Shown here one piece after another: positions 56,846-64,000 of a stretch of DNA of 64,000 bases. Position 1 is the first letter of the stretch, and every line of letters begins with the position of its first letter. The translations under genes and the position numbers were made by a program. This stretch comes from Planctomycetota bacterium (GTDB lineage: Bacteria > Planctomycetota > Planctomycetia > Gemmatales > Gemmataceae). Below the pieces are notes generated by a model. That model searched no databases. It worked only from the letters and a program-made list of their open reading frames with translations, and was not told where the DNA came from. The stretch lies in NCBI GenBank assembly GCA_016872605.1, contig VGZI01000009.1, positions 1-64,000 of the forward strand, written 5' to 3'.

Positions 56846-57889
56846 TCAATGCCCAATGTACTTAGCATACAGCACGCGGGCTTTGTCGATGTCGTTGGTC
56901 CCCTTGATGATCGCTCGGCCATCGGGGAACACGGTGAACTCGTGGCCCTCGGCGGTGAACTTGAGCATGAAGCGGTTGAAGCTGACCTCGCCGCCCATTT
57001 GCTTCAGATGGCTGGCCATTTCCTCGAAGTTGAGCTTGGCGGCACAGCGATGGGATATCTGCACGGCGTTGCGGCCACAAAGGCTAGTGGTTTGCGAGCC
57101 CATTTCGCCTTCAAGCCATTCGAACTTCTTGCGCTGGCAGCAGGGACAATCGACCTTGCCCAGGAGCGGCGCGATCTTGATGCGGCGGGTGATGTTCTCC
57201 CACACGTCGATGTAGACTAACTCGCGGTTGATCGTCTCGGGCTGGCCGGTCAAGAGCTTCAAGCACTCGGCGACTTGAAAGCTGGCGATGATGCTGACGA
57301 TCGGCGCTAGCACGCCGGCGGTTTCGCAGGTGCCTGCCTCGCCCGGGGCCGGCGCCGCCTCGAAGACGCAGCGCAGGCACGGAGTTTGGCCGGGGATGAT
57401 CGTCATCGTCTGCCCGTGTCCGCCGATCGAGCCCCCGTAAACCCACGGCTTGCCGAGCTTGACCGAGACATCGTTGATGAGATAGCGAATCTCGAAGTTG
57501 TCGGTCCCGTCAAGAATGACGTCAGCGTCTTTCGAGAGTTCCAGGATGTTTGTGCGATCGATGTCGGTGACGACCGGCTCGACGGTGACGCTCGAATTGA
57601 CGACGCGGAGCTTGCGTGCCGCCGCCTCGGCCTTGGGGAGGTTTGCAGCGATGTCGGCTTCATCGAACAGGACCTGGCGCTGCAGATTGTGCGATTCGAT
57701 GAAATCGCGATCGACAATGCGCACGAAGCCGATGCCGGCGCGGACCAGGGCGTTGGCCATCACCGTGCCAAGGGCGCCGCATCCGCACAGGGTCACGCGG
57801 CTGGCGAGCAGCTTGCGCTGGCCTTTTTCCATAATGCCGCCGAATCGCATTTGACGGCTATAACGTTCGAGAGTGGGATCTTGGCTCAT
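56846..57889 (-). CDS. MoeB/ThiF-family adenylyltransferase
   Basis: RYSRQMRFGGIMEKGQRKLLASRVTLCGCGALGTVMANALVRAGIGFVRIVDRD, DVILDGTDNFEIRYLINDVS, PCLRCVFEAAP, CPCCQRKK. Confidence 0.92.
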   Translation of the reverse strand: MSQDPTLERYSRQMRFGGIMEKGQRKLLASRVTLCGCGALGTVMANALVRAGIGFVRIVDRDFIESHNLQRQVLFDEADIAANLPKAEAAARKLRVVNSSVTVEPVVTDIDRTNILELSKDADVILDGTDNFEIRYLINDVSVKLGKPWVYGGSIGGHGQTMTIIPGQTPCLRCVFEAAPAPGEAGTCETAGVLAPIVSIIASFQVAECLKLLTGQPETINRELVYIDVWENITRRIKIAPLLGKVDCPCCQRKKFEWLEGEMGSQTTSLCGRNAVQISHRCAAKLNFEEMASHLKQMGGEVSFNRFMLKFTAEGHEFTVFPDGRAIIKGTNDIDKARVLYAKYIGH

Positions 57890-57925
57890 TGCTCACGACC
57901 TTGGGATGATCTTGGCGTTCATGGA

Positions 57926-58708
57926 TCAAACGGTGTCCGCGGGCACCAGCCGGCGCGGAATATGGGCGGTAAACGTCCGTGTGTTGCCTGGCCAGCGAAA
58001 TGGCGCCAGCAGTTTTCGCGGATTGGCGAGTTCCCAGTGCCAGGCATATTCTCTTAGCGTGTACTTGTGCCTTTGCAGGTGTGGCGGCAGATCTCTCCAC
58101 CGGCAGATCCGGACCACGTCAGCGATCCCAATCACGGCGCCTCCGCCACGATTGGCTTCTTCGTTCCATCCTTGGGCGTAATATCGGCGCTGCTCGTCGT
58201 TCAGGCCTAACCAAATGCTCATGCTGGAACTGACGTGGATTCCAAGGGGTACTTTTTTCCCGGCGTTGAGAAGGTCCTGTGCGCGAGTCCAGGCCCAGTT
58301 ACGATTCTCAATTTGCTTCTTGCCATCGAGTATGAAGTCGGCCCAGGGTTGTTGGATCGACAGACACGTCAGTTCCAATGGTTCCGCGGAAAGCCGATAC
58401 GCATAGGGATCAAGTCGCTCCAGCACAACGCAATCACCTGGCGCCAGATGGTTGTCGGCGAAGAATCGGCGGACCCAGCCGCGTTTCCTGAATATCTTCT
58501 TGTTGCCCACAACATCAGTGTTCACTTGTCCGATGCCGAAATCAATTTGCACGGTCTTGGGCGCCGCTGCGGCCTTGTTCCGGCCACCCACCACATCGGA
58601 CGGAAAAAAATCCATGCACTCAGCAAGGTAAATGTGGCCGTGGTCAAGGTTCGCCTGCTTGATCGTTATGAAACGACGGAGTGCAGCCATGGTTGCGCCT
58701 TTGGCCAT
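57926..58708 (-). CDS. ASCH (PUA-like) domain protein with an N-terminal EcoRII-N/B3-like DNA-binding-type domain
   Basis: ASCH: LELTCLSIQQPWADFILDGKKQIENRNW; N-terminal RFITIKQANLDHGHIYLAECMDFFPSDVVGG...RKRGWVRRFFADNHLAPGDCVVLERLDPYAYRL. ATG overlaps the upstream TAA (TAATG). Confidence 0.7.
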   Translation of the reverse strand: MAKGATMAALRRFITIKQANLDHGHIYLAECMDFFPSDVVGGRNKAAAAPKTVQIDFGIGQVNTDVVGNKKIFRKRGWVRRFFADNHLAPGDCVVLERLDPYAYRLSAEPLELTCLSIQQPWADFILDGKKQIENRNWAWTRAQDLLNAGKKVPLGIHVSSSMSIWLGLNDEQRRYYAQGWNEEANRGGGAVIGIADVVRICRWRDLPPHLQRHKYTLREYAWHWELANPRKLLAPFRWPGNTRTFTAHIPRRLVPADTV

Positions 58709-59094
58709 TAGGCCCCCGTGCTCACGCCGAATTCCTTGAGAAAGTCCTGCAGGAACTGCATTTCTTCCTTCGGCCAGCCTTCTTGCTTGGCGAATGCCAA
58801 GAGAGCATCCATGTCTTCACGAATGCGCTTGAGGTCGGAGCCATGCAGACGCTGCAAGTACGTGGCCATGTAATTGAGCGCTTCGCTGGCGGCAGGATCG
58901 TTGACCACTTCGGCGTCGGAGCCGTCGAAGAACACGACCGCATGCAGTGTCGCAAGCAGAAGCGGATGGATACCGAGTTCTTCCGGGATGAGCGGAAAGA
59001 CGGCGGCGCCATCGGGGACATCGCCGCATGATCCCGCAGGTTCGCTGCGCTCACCTGCGGGATTCGGGGTGAGAGGGTTGCGCTGATCCGCCAT
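58708..59094 (-). CDS. Hypothetical 128-aa protein in the ThiS/MoeB gene run
   Basis: Tightly packed between the ThiS-like and ASCH genes; DPAASEALNYMATYLQRLHGSDLKRIREDMDALLAFAKQEGWPKEEMQFLQDFLKEFGV. Confidence 0.6.
   Translation of the reverse strand: MADQRNPLTPNPAGERSEPAGSCGDVPDGAAVFPLIPEELGIHPLLLATLHAVVFFDGSDAEVVNDPAASEALNYMATYLQRLHGSDLKRIREDMDALLAFAKQEGWPKEEMQFLQDFLKEFGVSTGA
59032..59062. repeat. Palindrome tcccgcaggt-tcgctgcgctc-acctgcggga inside a coding sequence (encodes NPAGERSEPAGS)
   Basis: 10-bp perfect arms. Confidence 0.75.
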
Positions 59095-59095
59095 G

Positions 59096-59368
59096 TCAGC
59101 CTCCAGCCACGGCGGGAATGATGCTCAACACATCGCCGTCCTTGGTCGCGCTCTCGAGGTGGTTGAGATAGCGGATGTCTTCGTCGTTGAGATAAATGTT
59201 GACGAACCGGCGCACCTGGCCGTTGTCGAAGATGCGGCCGACGATGTTTGGGAATTTTTGCCCCAGTGCATCGAGCACTTCTTTCACGTTCGCGCCGGCG
59301 AGGTCGACGGATGCTTGCCCGTCGGCGTGTTGCCGCATCGCTTGGGGTATGTGGACTTTGATTGGCAT
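59096..59368 (-). CDS. ThiS/MoaD-family sulfur carrier protein
   Basis: MPIKVHIPQAMRQHADGQASVDLAGANVKEVLDALGQKFPNI... ending DGDVLSIIPAVAGG with a C-terminal diglycine. Confidence 0.9.
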   Translation of the reverse strand: MPIKVHIPQAMRQHADGQASVDLAGANVKEVLDALGQKFPNIVGRIFDNGQVRRFVNIYLNDEDIRYLNHLESATKDGDVLSIIPAVAGG

Positions 59369-59383
59369 GATAATCCTTCAAGA

Positions 59384-59463
59384 AGCCCAGGGGTGAGGTA
59401 CTCCGAACCCCTGGGTTCGCGCGGAGGTAAGTCCAGGGGTTCGGAGTACCTCATCCCTGGGCT
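59384..59463. repeat. Palindromic element, 31-bp arms with one mismatch, between thrC and the ThiS-like gene
   Basis: agcccaggggtgaggtactccgaacccctgg ... ccaggggttcggagtacctcatccctgggct. Confidence 0.9.
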
Positions 59464-59473
59464 TCACCAAAAA

Positions 59474-60730
59474 TTACACCAGCACCGGCTCGGGCTGGCC
59501 TTCCAACACCGCCGCGAAATCGTCGATGTTGGGACGAATGATGATCGGCTTCTCGACCGCGTTGGCGACGGCGTCCTGCGTCTTCAGGCCGTTGCCCGTG
59601 ATGCAGATGACGATTTCTTCGTCGCGTGGGATGCGGCCCTGGTCGATGAGCTTCTTCGTGACAGCCAGCGTGACGCCGCCGGCGGTCTCGGCGAAAATGC
59701 CTTCGGTCTGGGCCAACAGCAGCATGGCGTCGGTGATCTCCGGATCGCTGACGTCCTCGCCGAAGCCGCCCGTTTCGCGCATGACCTTGATCGCGAAGTA
59801 GCCGTCGGCCGGGTCGCCGATGGCCAGCGATTTCGCAATCGTGTTCGGCTTACGGACGGGGCGATGCGAATCCTGTCCCGCCTTGAGTCCGCTGGTGATC
59901 GGATTACAGCCCGTGGCCTGAGCGCCGTAGATCTTGGTCCTGGGCTCGCGATCGAGCAGGCCGACCTTGTACATCTCGTGGAACGCCTTGTGAATCTTGC
60001 CGATCAAGCTACCGCCCGCCATTGGGCTGACAACATGTTGCGGCGTGCGCCAGCCGAGCTGTTCGGCGATCTCGTAGCCGAACGTCTTCGAGCCTTCTGC
60101 GTAGAACGGACGAAGGTTGACATTGACGAGACCCCAATTGTAGCGGTCGGCAACCTGGCTGCACAGGCGATTGACGTCGTCGTACGTGCCTTTGATACCG
60201 ATCAGCTTGGCGCCGTAGACCGTGGTGCCGATGATCTTGGCGGTTTCCAAGTCTTGCGGCACGAAGACGTAGGTGTTCAGCCCGGCCTGGGCGGCGTTGG
60301 CGGCGACGCTGTTGGCGAGGTTGCCCGTCGACGCACAGCCGACGGTAGTAAAACCGAATTCGCGGGCCTTGGATAACGCAACCGAGACAACGCGATCCTT
60401 GAACGACAGCGTCGGAAAATTGACTGCGTCGTTCTTGATCCACAACGTCTCGACGCCGAGTGCCTCGGCCAACCGGTGAGCGCGAACAAGGGGCGTGCCG
60501 CCAACGAGCGGACCGACGGTCGGTTCGCCGTCGATGGGCAAGAGTTCGCGATAGCGCCACATGTTGAAGGGGCGCATCTCGATCTTGCCGCGATTGATCA
60601 CTTCGCGGATGGCGTCGTAATCGTAGTCGACTTCGAGCGGGCCGAAATCGTCTTCGCAGTAATTGAGAGGTTGTTTGGGATAGGCCTTGCCACACATGCG
60701 ACACTTGAGGCCACGGACGAAATCGCTCAT
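59474..60730 (-). CDS. thrC: Threonine synthase (PLP fold; N-terminal CXXC)
   Basis: MSDFVRGLKCRMCGKAYP, VGGTPLVRAHRL, FPTLSFKDRVVSVALSKAREFG, ASTGNLANSVAA, VSPMAGGSL, AETAGGVTLAV. Confidence 0.9.
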   Translation of the reverse strand: MSDFVRGLKCRMCGKAYPKQPLNYCEDDFGPLEVDYDYDAIREVINRGKIEMRPFNMWRYRELLPIDGEPTVGPLVGGTPLVRAHRLAEALGVETLWIKNDAVNFPTLSFKDRVVSVALSKAREFGFTTVGCASTGNLANSVAANAAQAGLNTYVFVPQDLETAKIIGTTVYGAKLIGIKGTYDDVNRLCSQVADRYNWGLVNVNLRPFYAEGSKTFGYEIAEQLGWRTPQHVVSPMAGGSLIGKIHKAFHEMYKVGLLDREPRTKIYGAQATGCNPITSGLKAGQDSHRPVRKPNTIAKSLAIGDPADGYFAIKVMRETGGFGEDVSDPEITDAMLLLAQTEGIFAETAGGVTLAVTKKLIDQGRIPRDEEIVICITGNGLKTQDAVANAVEKPIIIRPNIDDFAAVLEGQPEPVLV

Positions 60731-60746
60731 AATCTCTCCGCCTACG

Positions 60747-60799
60747 TAGGGTGCGCGAAACGCACCGCTCCGGAGAAGGTGCGTTTCACGCACCCTACG
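60747..60799. repeat. Palindrome GTAGGGTGCGCGAAACGCACC / GGTGCGTTTCACGCACCCTAC in the thrC leader
   Basis: 21-bp arms, one mismatch, 11-nt loop. Confidence 0.88.
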
Positions 60800-60871
60800 C
60801 CAAAGCGGCGACACATATTGCAACCGGCGGGTATCTTTAGGGTTGGTAGAGAAAAATGCGTGCGGGGCACC

Positions 60872-60979
60872 ATCTTATCTCTCCCGGACAAACCGGGGGG
60901 AGTTAGCACCAGCATCGCAGGGGTGCGACCGGTTGCTGTGGCTTCAAAGGGCCCTTCCCTCAGCCACTCTCGATAAGAT
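60872..60979 (-). promoter_or_regulatory. SAM-I (S-box) riboswitch
   Basis: Minus strand: ATCTTATCGAGAGTGGCTGAGGGAAGGGCCCTTTGAAGCCACAGCAACCGGTCGCACCCCTGCGATGCTGGTGCTAACTCCCCCCGGTTTGTCCGGGAGAGATAAGAT. Has S-box conserved blocks CTTATCxAGAGxGG..GAGGGAxxGGCCC..TGAAxCC..CAGCAACC and a perfect 8-bp P1. Confidence 0.93.
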
Positions 60980-61092
60980 ACCGAAAACCAAGTTGTCACA
61001 ACGATTCTAGGGTCGGCCTGCCAAAAGAGCAACGCCATTTCGAGATTTTCGCGAAAAATCTGAACCCCGTCTGGCGCAAACGATGGAATTTC

Positions 61093-62316
61093 TCACACAG
61101 AACCGCCGGCCAGCCAGCCGGTGCTCCAGGCGGCTTGGAAGTTATAGCCGCCGATCGGCCCATCCAAGTCGAGTACCTCGCCGGCTAAGTAGAGGCTCGG
61201 AACCAGTTTGCTCTGCATGGTTCGCGAATCGACCTCATCGAGCGCGACGCCTCCGGCGGTCACTTCCGCCTTCTTGAATCCGAGCGTGCCAGTGATCGGG
61301 ATGGTGAGATGCTTGATCGTGAGACCTAAGCGCGACCGCTCGTCCTTGCTTAGCGCCGCGGCCTTGCGATCGATCGCTAGACCGGCGTTTGTCAACACGA
61401 CATCACACAGGCGTCGCGGAAGCTCCGCCGACAGCACGACCGCGAGTTGCTTCTTGCCGGACGCCAGCGATTCGTCGCGCAACCAATCGGAGAGTTGATT
61501 CTCAGTCATCATTGGCAGCAGATCGATCGCTAGCACGAGCGTTTGCGGTCTGTCATGGCCGCTCACTACGCGGCTGACGTCGAGAATGACAGGCCCCGAC
61601 AGGCCGAAATGGGCGAACAAGAGGGAACCCCGTCTCTGCGCCAAGACTGTGCTGTCTTCGAGAACACGGACAGTGACGTCCGGCAGCGTGATGCCGCGCA
61701 GACCAGCGACCCACGCGACAGTCGTGGTCAGCGGGACCAGCGCTGGCCGAGGCGGCATGATGCGATGCCCCATTGCCGCGGCGAAGCGATAGCCATCGCC
61801 GGTCGTCCCGGAGCCCGGGTACGATTGCCCTCCCGTTGTGAGAATTACTGTGTTTGTGTTTAGCGCTCGCTGCGCAGTTTCAATCGTCCATCGCCCCTCC
61901 AGGAAGCGCATCCCCGTCACCGCTTCCCCCAACGCCAACGTCGCCCCGCTCCGTTCCAGTCGCCTCAACAGCGCGGCAAGGACGTCAACGGCCCGGTTAC
62001 TGACCGGAAAAACCTTGCCGGTGTCCTCGACTTTCGTGGCGACGCCTTCGTTCTCGAAGAATTCGATCGTGTCCTGCACGCTGAACGCGGCAAGGGCAGA
62101 GTGGAGGAACTTGCCGGGCGGACCATATGCTGCGACGATGCCGCGATTGTCAGTGGCCTGGGTGATGTTGCAGCGCGTGCCGCCGGACATGAGGATTTTG
62201 ACGCCGGCCTTGCGGTTTTTTTCCAGAACAAGCGTGCGTCGCCCGCGCTCGGCGGCGTGGATGCCGGCCATCAGCCCCGCCGCGCCGGCGCCGATAACGA
62301 TCACGTCCCAGGTCAT
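61093..62316 (-). CDS. NAD(P)/FAD-dependent oxidoreductase, HI0933/BaiN family
   Basis: VIVIGAGAAGLMAGIHAAERGRRTLVLEKNRKAGVKILMSGGTRCNIT, GGQSYPGSGTTGDGY, LYLAGEVLDLDGPIGGYNFQAAWSTGWLAG. Confidence 0.93.
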   Translation of the reverse strand: MTWDVIVIGAGAAGLMAGIHAAERGRRTLVLEKNRKAGVKILMSGGTRCNITQATDNRGIVAAYGPPGKFLHSALAAFSVQDTIEFFENEGVATKVEDTGKVFPVSNRAVDVLAALLRRLERSGATLALGEAVTGMRFLEGRWTIETAQRALNTNTVILTTGGQSYPGSGTTGDGYRFAAAMGHRIMPPRPALVPLTTTVAWVAGLRGITLPDVTVRVLEDSTVLAQRRGSLLFAHFGLSGPVILDVSRVVSGHDRPQTLVLAIDLLPMMTENQLSDWLRDESLASGKKQLAVVLSAELPRRLCDVVLTNAGLAIDRKAAALSKDERSRLGLTIKHLTIPITGTLGFKKAEVTAGGVALDEVDSRTMQSKLVPSLYLAGEVLDLDGPIGGYNFQAAWSTGWLAGGSV

Positions 62317-62330
62317 GAATAATCCACGCC

Positions 62331-62398
62331 GAGCCGAGCCGCCGAAGCGGCCGGTTGTCTATGTTTGTTTCAACCGGCCGCCTACGCGGCTCGGCTCG
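62331..62398. repeat. Palindrome, ~27-bp arms (GAGCCGAGCCGCCGAAGCGGCCGGTTG), between divergent genes
   Basis: gagccgagccgccgaagcggccggttg ... caaccggccgcctacgcggctcggctc, three internal mismatches. Confidence 0.85.
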
Positions 62399-62408
62399 CC
62401 ATTATAAT

Positions 62409-62855
62409 ATGGTCATGAACGACAATCCGCCGATCCAAACGATCCCGCGCATCGTATTTGTTTGTGTCGAGAATTCGTGCCGCAGCCAGATCGCCGAGGC
62501 ATACGCCCGCATCCTGGGGGGCGGCAACGTCGATGTCTACAGCGCCGGCTCCAAGCCGTCGGGGCAGGTCAATCCCAAGGCAATCCTGGCCATGAAAGAA
62601 CTCGGCTATGACCTCGCGACCCACGCGTCCAAAGGGCTCGACGAGTTGCCCAACGTCGAGTTCGACGCGGTCATCCTCATGGGCTGCGGCGACATGTGCC
62701 CGTTCGTTCGCGGAAAATACCATGCCGACTGGGGCATTCCCGACCCGAAGCACATGCCGCCCGAGGAGTTTCGCCAGGTGCGCGATCGGATCGGCGAGAA
62801 GGTGCGTGACTTGTTGAGCCGTCAGCTAGCCGCGATCAGCTTTCAGCCAGAATGA
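62409..62855 (+). CDS. Low-molecular-weight phosphatase / arsenate reductase ArsC-like
   Basis: IVFVCVENSCRSQIAEAYARILGGGNVDVYSAGSKPSGQVNPKAI (CX5R), VILMGCGDMCP. Confidence 0.85.
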   Translation: MVMNDNPPIQTIPRIVFVCVENSCRSQIAEAYARILGGGNVDVYSAGSKPSGQVNPKAILAMKELGYDLATHASKGLDELPNVEFDAVILMGCGDMCPFVRGKYHADWGIPDPKHMPPEEFRQVRDRIGEKVRDLLSRQLAAISFQPE

Positions 62856-62969
62856 AACCGCCGTCGCTGGCTGATAGCTGATCGCTGACAGCTTGCTGAG
62901 GTTGACTTTTTTCTGCAAAACCGCGATCTTAGGGGTCCGGATTTCGCCCTCGCACAAGGAAGATGCATC

Positions 62970-64000
62970 ATGCCATCGCAAACTCCCGCCCCCGTTCCGC
63001 CCGCGTCGAATCCAATGGCGGCTTTCTTCGGCGTCACCCTCGCCGCGGTCGTGCTTACCGCTGTCACCTCGTACTACTACCGCACCGAGCCAATCGAACG
63101 GCGCGGCAGCGACTGTTACGAACAGGAAGACCCGCCCGGCGATCAACTTCCAAAGCAATGGGCCAAGTGGGACAAACCCGCCGTCGCAATAGTCCTGAGC
63201 GGCCAAATGCATGGCTACTACGACCCGTGCGGCTGCACGTCGCCCCAGCATGGCGGTCTGACGCGACGGTACAATTTCATCAAGTCCCTCAAGGACAAGG
63301 GTTGGAATGCGGTCGGCGTCGATCTCGGCGAACTTGCCAGTTCCAAGGGCATCTGCGAACAGAACCTGCTCAAGTACGATCTCAGCGTCAAATCACTGGC
63401 GACCATGAACTATCGCGCCATCGGCCTTGGCCTGGACGAGATGCTGTTGCCGCTGGGCAACGGCCTGGCGCAGATCTGGGACAAGAACAAGCCGCATCCT
63501 CGGCCGATTAGCCTGTCGCTCGACCAAACCGGTCCGGGCCAACTATATCACGGACTCAACGTTCGCGGCTACGAAATCATTGACACGACAATGCCCAAGA
63601 TCGGCGTCATCAGCATGCTGGGCCCCGACCTGCGCGACGAGTTTAAGGCTCAAGAAAAGTTCCGCAACAACGTGGAAGCGCTCCCCGAGGCGCTCAAGGA
63701 ATTCGCCAAAGCCGGCGTCGAGGTCGGCATCATCCTCCACCATGAGTATCCGAAGATCGACAAAGACAAGTTTCCGCCCGGCATCGCGTTCAACCGGAAG
63801 CAAGAGGAGGATCGCCGGGCCCAGGCGCTGGAGTGCGTAAAGTTCTGCGAGGCGGAGCGCAAGAAGAACCCGAAGATTCCGCCGATCCATGTCATGATGG
63901 TGCTGACTCATGAGCCCGAGCCGCCCAGCTTCATGGCTGCGCTGGCGCCCAACGTTCCAACCCAAGTCGTCGAGATCGGACACAAGGGCAAGTATGTCGG
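62970..64000 (+). CDS. Membrane-anchored metallophosphatase/UshA-like protein (PCGC motif), truncated by the window end
   Basis: Open from ATG 62970 to 64000 (343 codons, not in the track): ..MHGYYDPCGCTSPQHGGLTRRYNFIKSLKDKGWNAVGVDLGEL... Confidence 0.75.
   Translation, partial: MPSQTPAPVPPASNPMAAFFGVTLAAVVLTAVTSYYYRTEPIERRGSDCYEQEDPPGDQLPKQWAKWDKPAVAIVLSGQMHGYYDPCGCTSPQHGGLTRRYNFIKSLKDKGWNAVGVDLGELASSKGICEQNLLKYDLSVKSLATMNYRAIGLGLDEMLLPLGNGLAQIWDKNKPHPRPISLSLDQTGPGQLYHGLNVRGYEIIDTTMPKIGVISMLGPDLRDEFKAQEKFRNNVEALPEALKEFAKAGVEVGIILHHEYPKIDKDKFPPGIAFNRKQEEDRRAQALECVKFCEAERKKNPKIPPIHVMMVLTHEPEPPSFMAALAPNVPTQVVEIGHKGKYV

Overview
A 64 kb planctomycete-type chromosomal window (probably Gemmataceae-like), high GC, mostly ordinary core genes (lysA, mutS, uvrB, thiL, aroDE, hom, moaC, polyprenyl synthase, copA, queA, thrC) mixed with lineage-typical families (PSCyt1/DUF1549/DUF1553, DUF1501, Ser/Thr kinases, WD40, Uma2). 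I saw no phage, transposase, CRISPR array, rRNA or tRNA. Main points: (1) Two adjacent minus-strand ORFs in the track (23307-23543 and 22908-23297) are one frame interrupted by a single TGA in the context ...VLIFGSCT-[TGA]-PPFVQSV...REAHPTDGW.... This is a deiodinase-like (T4_deiodinase/redoxin) selenoprotein candidate inside a GntR-DUF1553-[Sec redoxin]-DUF1501 gene set. (2) A clear SAM-I (S-box) riboswitch on the minus strand at 60872-60979 lies upstream of a thrC - ThiS-like sulfur carrier - unknown - ASCH - MoeB/ThiF gene run. (3) Positions 1-11595 are one uninterrupted minus-strand ORF of at least 3865 codons. The track omits it because it runs off the window; the many plus ORFs there are its antisense shadows. 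(4) Many palindromic MITE-like repeats occur, several of them translated inside or at the ends of genes (DUF1553, hom, GntR C-terminus, the 128-aa protein). (5) There are decayed Uma2 and toxin-antitoxin remnants. All homology calls come from reading translations by eye; no searches were run.
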